This document shows, in pieces, positions 9,856 through 18,428 of a stretch of 64,000 bases of DNA. The notes under the pieces are model-generated. The model was not told the origin of the DNA. It saw only the letters and a list, made by a program, of their open reading frames with translations, and ran no database searches. Positions within the stretch are counted from its first letter, which is position 1. Each line of letters opens with the position of its first letter. The stretch is from Psychrobacillus glaciei (lineage in GTDB: Bacteria; Bacillota; Bacilli; Bacillales_A; Planococcaceae). The stretch is taken from contig NZ_CP031223.1 in assembly GCF_008973485.1 (NCBI RefSeq), positions 1,364,001 to 1,428,000 of the forward strand, read 5' to 3'. The position numbers were made by a program, and so were the translations under genes.

Positions 9856-11241
9856 ATGGTATTCAGCAACCTTCTTTTCATATTTTTGTTCCTACCGGCC
9901 GTTCTAGCTCTATATTATTGTTCGCCAAGTCGGATTAGAAACCTAATTTTATTTTTAACCAGTCTTTTCTTCTATGCTTGGGGGGAACCGGTTTACATCA
10001 TAATTATGTTGGTGTCTACTGTCACGGATTATAGCTTTGGTTTGTTACTTGACAGACCTAAGCTAACTCCTATAAAACGAAAGTGGATTGTCGCATCTTC
10101 CATTGTCATTAACCTGACTCTGCTTTCTTATTTTAAATATGCAGATTTTCTCATTCAAAATGTAAATGCGTTGTTGGAAACGAATATCCCTTTAACTGAA
10201 CTTCCATTGCCCATTGGGATATCGTTTTACACATTTCAATCTATGTCTTACATTATAGACGTGTATAGAGGAACAGCTAAGGCACAACGTAATTGGATTG
10301 ACTTTGGAACGTTTGTTGCCTTGTTCCCACAACTAGTAGCTGGTCCCATCGTGAAATATAACACGATTGCAGAACAGCTACACAAACGAACGGAAACTAT
10401 TCAGATGTTCGCAGAAGGCGTTCGACGATTTACTATTGGACTCGCTAAAAAGGTGCTACTTGCCAACAGTATCGGTTTACTTTGGCACACTATCTCGAAT
10501 TCAAATCCAGATTCGATACCCGCATTAACGGCTTGGCTTGGCATTATAGCATTTGCCTTCCAAATCTATTTTGATTTTAGCGGTTATTCCGATATGGCTA
10601 TTGGGCTTGGCCTCATGTTTGGCTTTCGATTTAACGAGAATTTCAACAAGCCCTATGTTGCTCAGAGCATTACCGACTTCTGGAGGAGATGGCATATATC
10701 TCTTAGCAGTTGGTTTCGAGAATATGTCTACATTCCGCTTGGTGGTAACCGGCGTGGGTTGGCCATTCAAATGCGAAATATTCTCATCGTGTGGCTGCTT
10801 ACGGGGTTCTGGCATGGAGCAAGTTGGAATTTCATATGTTGGGGGTTGTATTTTGGCGTCATCCTCATTATTGAAAAATGGTGGGGGTTAAAGCTACTGC
10901 TTTGTCTACCACGTTGGGTAAGGCACCTCTATGCAATCATATTTATTCTAATCGGTTGGGTATTGTTCGCATTTGATCAGCCATCCTTGATTGTTCGTTA
11001 TTTTGGTGCTATGGCGGGATTCAATCACCAACCGCATTGGAATAATGAGACAGTTTATTTTATTTATACGAATGCAGTTTTATTCCTTGTATTGATAATC
11101 GCCTCTTTACCTAGGAAGCAATCATCAAGTACGAATGAACTGTCGATTTTTCATCTTATTTGGTATGGGTTTTTATTCTTTCTTTCCGTTGCTTATTTGG
11201 TAGACGCAACTTTTAACCCATTTTTATATTTTCGTTTCTAG
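9856..11241 (+). CDS. MBOAT family O-acyltransferase (AlgI/DltB-like)
   Basis: 461 residues with about ten membrane helices. MBOAT landmarks are PIGISFYTFQ, VAGPI, DFSGYSDMAIGLG, FWRRWHISLSSWFREY, IPLGGNR and the invariant His in TGFWHGASWNF. These enzymes move acyl groups, usually acetyl, across the membrane onto an extracellular polymer. The start is 6 bp after the lipoprotein stop and has only a weak ribosome binding site, so translational coupling is likely. The DHHW protein downstream is the expected extracytoplasmic acetylesterase/transferase-like partner. The polymer is not identifiable from the window. Confidence 0.92.
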   Translation: MVFSNLLFIFLFLPAVLALYYCSPSRIRNLILFLTSLFFYAWGEPVYIIIMLVSTVTDYSFGLLLDRPKLTPIKRKWIVASSIVINLTLLSYFKYADFLIQNVNALLETNIPLTELPLPIGISFYTFQSMSYIIDVYRGTAKAQRNWIDFGTFVALFPQLVAGPIVKYNTIAEQLHKRTETIQMFAEGVRRFTIGLAKKVLLANSIGLLWHTISNSNPDSIPALTAWLGIIAFAFQIYFDFSGYSDMAIGLGLMFGFRFNENFNKPYVAQSITDFWRRWHISLSSWFREYVYIPLGGNRRGLAIQMRNILIVWLLTGFWHGASWNFICWGLYFGVILIIEKWWGLKLLLCLPRWVRHLYAIIFILIGWVLFAFDQPSLIVRYFGAMAGFNHQPHWNNETVYFIYTNAVLFLVLIIASLPRKQSSSTNELSIFHLIWYGFLFFLSVAYLVDATFNPFLYFRF

Positions 11242-11254
11242 GAGGTAGAAAATA

Positions 11255-12397
11255 ATGAAGCAGAAAGCAGAGCGATTATTGGTGTTTGGTTTTGTCGGAG
11301 CGCTGTTTCTACTCTCCTTATTATTTTTCGTTTTGCCTCATCAACGTTTTTCTGATTTGGAAAATAGATATTTACAAAGTGCACCACATCTAACTTGGGA
11401 TAACTTATTGTCCAATAAATATGCACAAGATGCAGAGGATTTTGTAACCGACCATTTTCCTTTTCGGGATAAGTGGCTGTCGATCAAATCAACTGCAGAA
11501 AAATATCGGTTTCAGCAAGAAAATAACGGAATTTATAAAGGGAAAGATGGATATCTATTTGAAAAGTTTTTAGAGCCTGATTATACGAAAATTCAGCAAT
11601 ATACAGACTCGGTAAATAAATTTGCAGGCAACCACCCAGAAGTGAATATGAGCTTCCTGCTTGCGCCAACATCGATAGGTATTTATCCTGAAAAGCTACC
11701 ATGGTTAGCGCCGTCTTATCCTCAAAAGAAGGTAAATCAATTTATCGATGATCACTTGGGGAAAAGGTTAACGTTTATGAACGGCTTTGATTTCCTAAGT
11801 CCCCATGCTTCTGAGTCGATTTATTATAGGACTGATCATCACTGGACTACATACGGAGCTTATTTGGCATATGTTGCATATGCGGAGCAAAAAGGGTGGC
11901 ATACTCTATCGCAGAAAGATTTTCTGATTCAAACAGTGAGTCATTCGTTTCTAGGGAGTTATCAGACTAGGAGTCAGTTTAATGGGTTAACTCCAGATAC
12001 CATCCAGGTCTATATCCCTCGTGATTTTAGCCCTACTGAGATGTATATTGCGGATACAAATCAAACGATGACGAGCATGTACGACCCGAGCTTTCTTGCT
12101 AAGAAGGATCAATATTCCTATTTCCTTGGTGGTGTCCATGCTTTAATGAAGCTTACAACCAAGCTTGAACCTGTTGAGATTGACCAAGACAAGCTATTAG
12201 TCATTAAAGACTCTTATGCACATAGTGTAATTCCTTTTCTTACAAGACATGTACCGGAAATTCACGTTATTGACATTCGGTATTATAACGGCAGCATCTC
12301 GGAGTATATGGCCAAGAATGGGATTAAAGATGTTCTATTTTTATTTAACACATCGACTTTGGTAGGCGATACTTCTCTTATGAAATTAAATAATTGA
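11255..12397 (+). CDS. DHHW family (AlgX/AlgJ-like, SGNH-type) protein
   Basis: 380 residues. One N-terminal membrane anchor (about 8-28) is followed by a secreted domain with the family signature RTDHHWTTYGAY near residue 195 and an upstream SGNH-like context. LLVIKDSYAHS near residue 310 supplies the Ser block. AGGAGG is 8 nt before the ATG. It is the third gene of the DUF4358-MBOAT-DHHW operon, with 13-bp spacing. It is inferred to transfer or position acetyl groups on a surface polysaccharide together with the MBOAT protein, by analogy with alginate and cellulose acetylation systems. Confidence 0.87.
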   Translation: MKQKAERLLVFGFVGALFLLSLLFFVLPHQRFSDLENRYLQSAPHLTWDNLLSNKYAQDAEDFVTDHFPFRDKWLSIKSTAEKYRFQQENNGIYKGKDGYLFEKFLEPDYTKIQQYTDSVNKFAGNHPEVNMSFLLAPTSIGIYPEKLPWLAPSYPQKKVNQFIDDHLGKRLTFMNGFDFLSPHASESIYYRTDHHWTTYGAYLAYVAYAEQKGWHTLSQKDFLIQTVSHSFLGSYQTRSQFNGLTPDTIQVYIPRDFSPTEMYIADTNQTMTSMYDPSFLAKKDQYSYFLGGVHALMKLTTKLEPVEIDQDKLLVIKDSYAHSVIPFLTRHVPEIHVIDIRYYNGSISEYMAKNGIKDVLFLFNTSTLVGDTSLMKLNN

Positions 12398-12501
12398 ATA
12401 AAGAAGATTGCTTTATCCATATAGGAGATGGAACAAGCTATACCTAATCTATGTGTCATTAATATTAAAAAAATCAAACTTTTAAGAAAAACGCTATTCC
12501 A

Positions 12502-12551
12502 AAAAAGGTTATTGAAGCGGTGGCAAATCAAGCCAATTCAATAACCTTTTT
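12502..12551. terminator. Terminator between convergent genes
   Basis: The arms AAAAGGTTATTGAA (12503-12516) and TTCAATAACCTTTT (12537-12550) form a 14-bp stem with T/A runs. It lies between the DHHW operon and the minus-strand YciI gene. Confidence 0.85.
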
Positions 12552-12597
12552 ATCATTTTTTCATATGTATAGATATTTTTATGTTTTCAGCAATACT

Positions 12598-12900
12598 TTA
12601 TCTTTTATATAGAGCAACTCGGTACGGAAAGAGTTGTGCTTCCATTAACCCTTCTTTTACTGCAGGGTCATTATTCATTAGCTCAATCGCTTCTTTCTCC
12701 GTATCTACTTCCAAAATTACGATTCCCATTGGATCCGTGTTCAAAGTTCTACCAGCTAAAAGAAGCTTTCCTTCTTCTTGTAAGTTTTGTAATACTTCGA
12801 AATGATGCTGAACGATCGCATTTTCTTTTTCGGTCCAGTTGCTTTGATCTAACATAGAAGGGATGAGTTTAAGTTGGTATAAAAACTGTAATTTTTTCAT
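12598..12900 (-). CDS. YciI family protein
   Basis: 100 residues. A YciI-type dimeric ferredoxin-like fold is indicated by W-T-KE near residue 22, HHFEVLQNLQEEGKLLLAG, the GIVILEVDTEKEAIELMNNDPAV stretch (split across residues 59-81) and a terminal basic Tyr. The conserved His of the putative active site (QHHFEVL) is present. Proteins of this family are small, cytoplasmic and mostly of unknown function, related to chlorinated-catechol isomerase-like domains. The gene is monocistronic. Confidence 0.85.
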   Translation of the reverse strand: MKKLQFLYQLKLIPSMLDQSNWTEKENAIVQHHFEVLQNLQEEGKLLLAGRTLNTDPMGIVILEVDTEKEAIELMNNDPAVKEGLMEAQLFPYRVALYKR

Positions 12901-13084
12901 TAAAGGTCTCCTTAAAATCGCAATGTAATAAGTTATTTCATTATTATTGTATCAAAAACTTAGACTAATAGTTTTATTTGAAAAGTATCTGCAACATATT
13001 ATTTTTAAAATAGTTTATATATTCAGTCTATTAATCATATACTTAAAATGAAATAAAAGTTTTTACTAAGTTAGGGGGATTTTG

Positions 13085-14536
13085 TTGGAGCAATTAGTAG
13101 GATGGTTGAATAATGTGTTGTGGAGTTCACCAATCATTTATTTGTCGCTTGGAGTTGGAGTGTTATTTTCGATCATGACTCGCTTTATGCAAGTTAGATT
13201 GGTGAAGGACATGGTGAAGCTACTATTTAAAGGGGAGAAGTCAGATGCAGGTATTACTTCTTTTCAAGCGATGTCAGTTGCTTTATCTGGACGAGTAGGA
13301 ACTGGTAATATTGCAGGAACGGCAACGGCAATAGCGTTTGGAGGTCCCGGAGCAGTATTCTGGATGTGGGCGATTGCTTTTCTTGGAGCAAGTACGGCAT
13401 ATGTGGAATCGACGTTGGCACAAATCTATAAAGTAAAGCAAGACGGGGAATACCGCGGAGGTCCTGCATATTATTTCGAAAAAGGGATCGGGAAAAAGTG
13501 GTATGGGGTGCTTTTCGCTGTTTCATCTATATTAGCAATGGCGTTGTTAATGCCAGGTGTACAGGCTAACTCGATTGCAGCAGGGCTTGAAAATGCATTT
13601 GGTATGAATACTATGATTACTGCTATTATTATTGTTATACTTCTTGGCTTTATCATTTTTGGAGGAATCAAAAGGATTGCTAATACTGCTCAATTTGTTG
13701 TGCCATTTATGGCGGTTGGGTATGTCCTTGTATCACTTATTGTTATTGCACTTAATGTTACTGAATTACCGAATATATTTGTCCTAATTTTCAAGAGTGC
13801 ATTTGGAATGGATGCAGCATTTGGTGGAATAGTAGGTATGGCTATTTCGTGGGGTGTTAAACGAGGAATCTATTCGAACGAAGCAGGGCAAGGCTCTGGT
13901 GCACACGCTGCTGGTGCAGCTGAAGTTTCGCATCCAGCAAAACAAGGAATTGTCCAAGCATTTTCTGTTTACATCGATACGTTGATTGTGTGTTCAGCGA
14001 CTGCTTTTATGATATTAATTACGGGAATGTATAATACCGTTCGACCAGATAGCACGTTTATCGTAAAGCGACTCGGCGATATGCAACCAGGTCCAGGATA
14101 TACACAATCAGCTGTAGAATCGGTTTTGCCTGGTTTCGGAGCAGGCTTTGTCGCAATCGCATTATTCTTCTTCGCATTTACTACTATTATGGCTTACTAT
14201 TATATTGCAGAAACAAACATTGCTTATCTGACAAGAAAAACGAAATCGAAATTACCTATGTTATTAGTTAAGATTGTATTATTAGGAGCTACTTTCTATG
14301 GAAGTATTCGGACAGCGGCTGTGGCATGGGACATGGGAGATATCGGCTTAGGTATAATGGTCTGGCTCAATTTAATTGGAATATTAATACTCTTTAAACC
14401 TTCTATGATTGCGCTAAAAGATTACGAGAAACAGAAAAAAGAAGGAAAAGATCCAGTATTTCGTCCGGAACAGCTTGGCATAAAACATGCGGATTTCTGG
14501 GAAAGTGAAGAATATCGTAAAAAATATTTAAAATAA
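13085..14536 (+). CDS. Sodium:alanine/glycine symporter (AgcS/AlsT family)
   Basis: About 483 residues, eleven helices. AgcS signatures are SVALSGRVGTGNIAGTATA (residues ~62-80), GGPGAVFWMW, ESTLAQIYKV, RGGPAYY, KRGIYSNEAGQGSGAHAA and YYYIAETNIAYL. The family imports alanine, glycine or glutamine with Na+. Two consecutive TTG codons (13082 and 13085) can start it. The GGGGG tract at 13074-13078 is better spaced for 13085. A second AgcS gene lies at 24449. No riboswitch is visible upstream, and a terminator follows. Confidence 0.92.
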   Translation: MEQLVGWLNNVLWSSPIIYLSLGVGVLFSIMTRFMQVRLVKDMVKLLFKGEKSDAGITSFQAMSVALSGRVGTGNIAGTATAIAFGGPGAVFWMWAIAFLGASTAYVESTLAQIYKVKQDGEYRGGPAYYFEKGIGKKWYGVLFAVSSILAMALLMPGVQANSIAAGLENAFGMNTMITAIIIVILLGFIIFGGIKRIANTAQFVVPFMAVGYVLVSLIVIALNVTELPNIFVLIFKSAFGMDAAFGGIVGMAISWGVKRGIYSNEAGQGSGAHAAGAAEVSHPAKQGIVQAFSVYIDTLIVCSATAFMILITGMYNTVRPDSTFIVKRLGDMQPGPGYTQSAVESVLPGFGAGFVAIALFFFAFTTIMAYYYIAETNIAYLTRKTKSKLPMLLVKIVLLGATFYGSIRTAAVAWDMGDIGLGIMVWLNLIGILILFKPSMIALKDYEKQKKEGKDPVFRPEQLGIKHADFWESEEYRKKYLK

Positions 14537-14546
14537 TAGAATGGTA

Positions 14547-14580
14547 GCTGGTGCATCCATTTGATGTACCAGTTATTTTT
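14547..14580 (+). terminator. Terminator after AgcS symporter gene
   Basis: CTGGTGCATC (14548-14557) pairs with GATGTACCAG (14563-14572), with one G-U pair, followed by TTATTTTT, directly after the symporter stop. Confidence 0.8.
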
Positions 14581-14665
14581 GCGGTTTTTTTAAAAGATAA
14601 GAACGTTTATGGATTATCAACCTGCGAAACCAGTGTTCATATTACTTTAAAGAATTAAATAATAC

Positions 14666-14859
14666 CGCAGATTTCCGTTTCAGGTGGACGCGTTCCGCGG
14701 GGTGAGCGATGAGCCATCACCTCCGCACTCAAGTCGCTTGGGATGTCTCATCTATCTCCGAGGAACGAAGGCTAAGAGCGTCACCTCGTGTGGCAACGCC
14801 TTTGTGACCAACATCCTGTTGGCCACCGTCTGGAGCCGCCACCTTTCACTACAATCAAT
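14666..14859 (+). repeat. GC-rich interspersed repeat, full copy (family R1)
   Basis: It runs from GCAGATTTCCGTTTCAGG to CACCTTTCACTACAATCAA. It contains GAGCGATGAGCCATCACC and GCCGCCACCTTTCACTACAA, which recur in the copy at 15072-15375, and in reverse complement in the copy at 950-1036. Base composition is far richer in G+C than the surroundings. I recall similar elements as abundant in Planococcaceae genomes. Confidence 0.8.
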
Positions 14860-14934
14860 AGTGCAATTAAGAAAGACGATATTCTTGGAAGAAATAATGA
14901 TCCATTAGTCTAACGTTAATTGTGTAGCTGATGT

Positions 14935-15060
14935 TTCGTCCAAAGCACTCTGTAAACAGTAAAGACAAGATGCACTTAAAGGAAGTTTACGTTTTTCTTA
15001 AAGAATAAGAAAGTATATGGTTTTTCCTGCTGCGAAACCAGTGTTCATAGTGCTTTAAAG
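14935..15060 (+). repeat. Interspersed repeat R3, first copy
   Basis: TAGCTGATGTTTCGTCCAAA followed by AGTAAAGACAAGATGCACTTAAAG recurs with few changes at 15790-15868. Its right part (GCGAAACCAGTGTTCATA..ACTTTAAAG, 15031-15060) also recurs at 14622-14651. It lies between the two R1 copies, so R3 and R1 form a tandem composite. Confidence 0.7.
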
Positions 15061-15071
15061 GATTATTTTAC

Positions 15072-15375
15072 CCCGACGGATTTCTGTTTCAGGAGGGCTC
15101 TTTCCTCGGGTTGAGCGATGAGGCATCACCGCCGCATTCGCAAGCTTGCGATGGCTCATCTGTCTAACTCATGAGGGCGCTGAAAAACAAAAATCAGAAA
15201 TTAAAGTCACCATTTGAGAAGTATATTTACCTTATAATTAGTCTTACATCCCCACAAACTCCCTAAAAATTGATGTAAATACTGGATATCATTTTTATTT
15301 TTTGAATAATAGTGACTTTTTCAGTGGCCTCTCACTCATCCCGATGGAATTGCCACTTTTCACTACAATCCATTA
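15072..15375 (+). repeat. GC-rich repeat R1, copy interrupted by about 150 bp
   Basis: The left end (GACGGATTTCTGTTTCAGGA, then GAGCGATGAGGCATCACC) and the right end (GCCACTTTTCACTACAATC) match the copy at 14666-14859. The middle is replaced by an AT-rich segment, listed at 15177-15329. Confidence 0.7.
15177..15329. mobile_element. Possible MITE-like insertion inside R1 copy
   Basis: An AT-rich ~150-bp segment bounded by GCGCTGAAAAA on the left and TTTTTCAGTGGC on the right. These are inverted near-copies of one another (GC-CTGAAAAA). It separates the two halves of a GC-rich repeat. CTGAAAAAGT-type ends resemble the termini of IS1182-like elements, but no transposase is present and no target duplication is obvious. 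Confidence 0.4.
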
Positions 15376-15560
15376 AGTGAGTAGTACCCTATAAAAAAAT
15401 ATGAGATTAATAAACTAGAAATCGAGTATTCACAACGACTTGAAATGCTTTTTAATGGTGACTACCTTACGTAGGATTTCCTATATGTTTTTACTTTTAC
15501 CGTCCATAGAATACATGAATATGTGGGTAGATGATTAGAGTTGGTGGAACCTAAAAAAAT

Positions 15561-15768
15561 AGGTAGCATCTATAGATAAAGAAGCGCTGAGCGGACGAAA
15601 TTGTATCTTCGTCCGCTTTTAAAAGAATAAGAAAGGATTTATTCTCTCATTAACCAAAACAAATGCATTATGTCTTTACATATTTCAAGAAGGCGACGGA
15701 CAAACAGCCGCTCCAAGATTACCGAAAAAAATAGCTCGTGAAGTGACGCTGTCACATCACGAGCCACA
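15561..15768 (+). repeat. Interspersed repeat R2, first copy
   Basis: AGGTAGCATCTATAGATAAA-GAAG..GAGCGGACGAAATTG and a terminal hairpin (arms GCTCGTGAAGTGAC and GTCACATCACGAGC, 15734-15764) correspond point by point to 47134-47335. There the same order of blocks ends in another hairpin at the same place. It has no coding potential. Confidence 0.65.
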
Positions 15769-15789
15769 AAAATTCCAACGGTAATAGTA

Positions 15790-15868
15790 TAGCTGATGTT
15801 TTGTCCAAAGCACTTTGGAAATAGTAAAGACAAGTTGCACTTAAAAGGCGCTTGCGCTTTTCATAAAA
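15790..15868 (+). repeat. Interspersed repeat R3, second copy
   Basis: TAGCTGATGTTTTGTCCAAA..AGTAAAGACAAGTTGCACTTAAA matches the start of the first R3 copy. Here it ends with CGCTTGCG just before the terminator at 15888. Confidence 0.65.
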
Positions 15869-15887
15869 GTAAAGTTAAAAATGGGAT

Positions 15888-15934
15888 AACAGTAAAACAT
15901 GCCACCTCCATTTGAAGTGGCATGTTTTACTGTT
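15888..15934 (-). terminator. Terminator for Asn/Ser-rich protein gene
   Basis: The 18-bp arms AACAGTAAAACATGCCAC (15888-15905) and GTGGCATGTTTTACTGTT (15917-15934) are perfect complements. The structure overlaps the minus-strand stop codon at 15933-15935. Confidence 0.88.
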
Positions 15935-16868
15935 ATTGTAGAATATTGGACGAAGTTGCGTTTTGATCAGTTGTTTTTGAAGCGGCTTTTATTGCTGTTG
16001 ATTCTACATTTGTTAAGTTCGATTTATTGGCGGTACTACCACCCTTATTTGGATTTGTTGTATTTGCTTTTTGCTCCTTATTATCATTTGAGGAAGCAGC
16101 TTGCTTGTTCTCATTATGTTTAGAAGCGGAAGCTGATTTCGAAGCACCACTATTTGCATTCATTGTACCATTTGAGTTTCCGCTTGCCTCTTTCTTCGTA
16201 TTTCCATTCGTCCCAGAGTTTTGTTTTCCGCTATTATTCGTTCCACTGACCGTTTGTGATCCGGTCATGCTAGCTACGTCTTTCATTATTTGCCCAACTT
16301 GTGGAGCAACTTTTTGGGTAATTTTACTAATTGTTTGGGATGTAGTTCCGTTCGTCATTTGTTGTGCCATATTTCCTATAGTTTGAGCGATATTACCACT
16401 CGTAGTATCTTGCCCTGAAGCGCCGCTCATGCTATGAGTGCTCCCCATATTTTGTGCACTTGCCTCTGTACTTTGAGAGGTATTTCCGACAGTTAACATT
16501 TGAACAATTTTTCCTACCATTTGCATAATGTTTCCACTCATTTTGTTATTGCTATTATCCGGAGTGTTTTCTCCAGATGGAGTAGCGCTATTCATTGAAG
16601 CACCTGCTAATGCACCTTGAGAAGCGTTGTCACTTTTCATTTTTTGCATCATATTACTATTCGTTATTGATGAACCCATTGCCTTTCTCGGGCAAAATCT
16701 TGTTGCCCCTTCCGCAGCTTTCATTGAACCTAACAAGATGAGCACTTGTCCACTTCTGCTTTTCGAATCACGCATAAGTCTTACGGTACCGTATGCAGTC
16801 ATCATTGAGCCCAACATGAAACGGGTATATGCACTTCTTGAACTGATGTTTTGTTGTGTTTGTGTCAT
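15933..16868 (-). CDS. Asn/Ser-rich protein with DUF2892-like N-terminus
   Basis: 311 residues. The first ~65 residues contain two weakly hydrophobic helices (FMLGSMMTAYGTVRLM and VLILLGSMKAAEGATRFCP) that resemble the YgaP-type DUF2892 membrane module. The remaining ~245 residues are low-complexity, rich in Asn, Ser, Thr, Gly and Gln, with recurring I-Q-G-M patterns (GNIMQMVGKIVQM, GNIAQTIGNMAQQM). GGAGGT lies 8 nt upstream of the ATG. The neighbours downstream on the chromosome are a SASP and the splAB operon, so a spore-surface or spore-membrane role is possible, but this is inference. The DUF2892 match is tentative. Confidence 0.75.
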   Translation of the reverse strand: MTQTQQNISSRSAYTRFMLGSMMTAYGTVRLMRDSKSRSGQVLILLGSMKAAEGATRFCPRKAMGSSITNSNMMQKMKSDNASQGALAGASMNSATPSGENTPDNSNNKMSGNIMQMVGKIVQMLTVGNTSQSTEASAQNMGSTHSMSGASGQDTTSGNIAQTIGNMAQQMTNGTTSQTISKITQKVAPQVGQIMKDVASMTGSQTVSGTNNSGKQNSGTNGNTKKEASGNSNGTMNANSGASKSASASKHNENKQAASSNDNKEQKANTTNPNKGGSTANKSNLTNVESTAIKAASKTTDQNATSSNILQ

Positions 16869-17011
16869 CTGTGTAGTACCTCCAGTTGTATTTTCGAAAA
16901 AATGTCTTACATCTACTATTTTTATTGCAAAGTAGCATGGGACTCAGCTTTATAGTCCCCCAACCGTCGCTGATTATGCGTCTAAAGGAGAACAACTGAG
17001 GATTAGCTAAT

Positions 17012-17284
17012 TCATTTTCTTGTCATTTGTTCTTGAGCCATTCTTATCATTTCTTTCACCATATTTCCGCCAATCGGTCCTCCAATTTTTCCTGCCTGTT
17101 CAGATGTGAGTTTGCCGTTATATCCCTTACTCAATGGAATATTTAACTCTTCAGCAATTTCATACTTTACATGATCAGGATTGTTTATATCAACATCGTA
17201 ACCGATATCTTTCATAACTCGTGCCTTAAGTTTGTCTAATTCTTTACGAGCGGAAGGCACTAATATTTTATTTTTTTTTGACAT
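17012..17284 (-). CDS. Alpha/beta-type small acid-soluble spore protein
   Basis: 90 residues. The two hallmark blocks of DNA-binding SASPs are visible: KYEIAEELNIPL (carrying the E-IA-E germination-protease cleavage context) and GKLTSEQAGKIGGPIGGNMVK, then a terminal MIRMAQEQM. These proteins coat spore DNA in an A-like form and protect it from UV. AAAGGAG precedes the ATG on the minus strand. SASP-covered DNA is the substrate of the photoproduct lyase encoded 1.4 kb away. Expression in the forespore under sigma-G is expected for the family; I could not place the promoter. Confidence 0.92.
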   Translation of the reverse strand: MSKKNKILVPSARKELDKLKARVMKDIGYDVDINNPDHVKYEIAEELNIPLSKGYNGKLTSEQAGKIGGPIGGNMVKEMIRMAQEQMTRK

Positions 17285-17587
17285 TTCCCTTCACTCCTTT
17301 GGTTATTATTATTACCTGAAACTGATGCTTTACTCACATTAGAGCAAAGTGCTAATTTAAAGTACAACTCAAAATTAGTTAAGCTCAATCTGAGAAAATC
17401 AGACTAAACTATTTTCCGGGAAATATAAGTTTAGGATGTCTCTCACTTTTCTAATAAAAAACCTCTTTTTTTGACTTGATTCAATAACCGAGAATGAGAT
17501 TAAACAGCAAGGTTTACATAATGAAAACACCACATCCGTTTTAATGAATAAGATATAATAACTTCTTTTCTGGAACGGTGGGATATT
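17285..17587. other. Divergent intergenic region between SASP and DUF6944-like genes
   Basis: About 300 bp that must hold the promoters of both spore-type genes. Only the 44-bp leader shared with the second DUF6944-like gene (17544-17587) stands out. Confidence 0.4.
17544..17587 (+). promoter_or_regulatory. Conserved 44-bp leader of DUF6944-like gene, copy 1
   Basis: This block immediately before the GTG start is nearly identical in sequence and exactly identical in length to 27967-28010, before the paralogous gene. Homology stops just upstream of ATGAATAAGATA in both. It contains GATATAATA, resembling a sigma-K/sigma-E -10 (CATA-NNN-TA), and the ribosome binding site GGTGGG. Confidence 0.55.
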
Positions 17588-18256
17588 GTGAAGAAACATG
17601 GAGAGGAGCTCATTTTTTCGGGAGCATGGGTAATTGTAATTGGGACAATTATCTCTGCTATAGGACAAACGAAAGAAACTACGACTGGTACTCCAAAGGG
17701 TGCAAAGTTAGTTGCGCAAGGAAATGCCATCGAAGCTTTTGGCAATAGCCTTCAAGCGCTGGGAAATACAGAATTATTTTTGGAAGAAAAAGAGCCATTC
17801 CGAATGGACAACATCATAGGATGCTGGCTTCAAGCTGGAGGAAACTCTACAAATACAGTTGCAACGGAGATTGAAATTCATTCTTCTGAGGAAGAGGGAC
17901 TTAGGTTAAATGCAGTTGGAAGCGGAGTACAAGGTCTTGGTGCAGTATATGAAGCTGTAGGAGCTGTAGCAGGAAAATCACCAACAAAAAATCTTGAGGC
18001 AACGGGAAATAGCTTAGTAGCATTGGGAGCATTTCTTGATGCAGCTGGTAATATATCGATTCTAAATAAATTGGATATTTCAGGAGAAACGCTAGAGTTA
18101 ATTGGAAGTTGGACACAGGTAATTGGCGCATGTACAGAACTTATTGCTTTAGCCATTGCATCGAATATCGAATTAACACAACAAAAAAGTTATTCTTATC
18201 CATATGCTGATGTAGGGTATTATTGGTACGAGCCGAATCCTTATGGAATGATATAG
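17588..18256 (+). CDS. DUF6944-like repetitive protein, copy 1
   Basis: 222 residues built of imperfect ~18-22-residue repeats with the pattern [AI]-x-G-x-x-hQAhGNxhxhhG. Examples are AQGNAIEAFGNSLQALGN, AVGSGVQGLGAVYEAVGA, ATGNSLVALGAFLDAAGN and LIGSWTQVIGACTELIAL. The repeats are Gly/Ala-rich, mildly hydrophobic and helical in character, ending in a Tyr/Pro-rich tail. GTG start at 17588 is supported by the leader shared with the paralogue at 28011. The family name is from memory. The biochemical function is unknown; the setting next to SASP and splAB suggests sporulation. Confidence 0.8.
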   Translation: MKKHGEELIFSGAWVIVIGTIISAIGQTKETTTGTPKGAKLVAQGNAIEAFGNSLQALGNTELFLEEKEPFRMDNIIGCWLQAGGNSTNTVATEIEIHSSEEEGLRLNAVGSGVQGLGAVYEAVGAVAGKSPTKNLEATGNSLVALGAFLDAAGNISILNKLDISGETLELIGSWTQVIGACTELIALAIASNIELTQQKSYSYPYADVGYYWYEPNPYGMI

Positions 18257-18284
18257 CTCCCTAATGACACTCCGTATATAAGGT

Positions 18285-18310
18285 GGCCGAAGAGAATTTC
18301 GGTCGCTTTT
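18285..18310 (+). terminator. Terminator between DUF6944-like gene and splA
   Basis: GGCCGAA pairs with TTCGGTC, followed by GCTTTTT. It separates the repetitive-protein gene from the splAB operon. Confidence 0.65.
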
Positions 18311-18428
18311 TCATTCTTTAATGGGTATTCTGTGCCTGGTAATTTCCTTTACTAATAAATCAACAAACAGTGACATAATTTTCTCATATACAGCCAAGCT
18401 AACTTCAAGAAATGAGGAGGGTGATGTC

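Larger units (their letters stand above)
14537..15932. other. Repeat-rich intergenic region
   Basis: Nearly 1.4 kb without a credible gene. Short open frames here (for example 14684-14908) lie inside GC-rich repeats and lack ribosome binding sites. The region is a mosaic of at least three repeat types, listed individually, some of which recur at 1 kb and 47 kb. Confidence 0.75.

Noticed and set aside
14684-14908. Open frame of 74 codons
   Set aside because: It lies inside a GC-rich interspersed repeat, has no ribosome binding site and its product resembles nothing.
16027-16386. Open frame of 119 codons on the plus strand, hydrophobic product
   Set aside because: Antisense shadow of the low-complexity Asn/Ser-rich gene; the hydrophobicity comes from complementing Asn/Ser codons.
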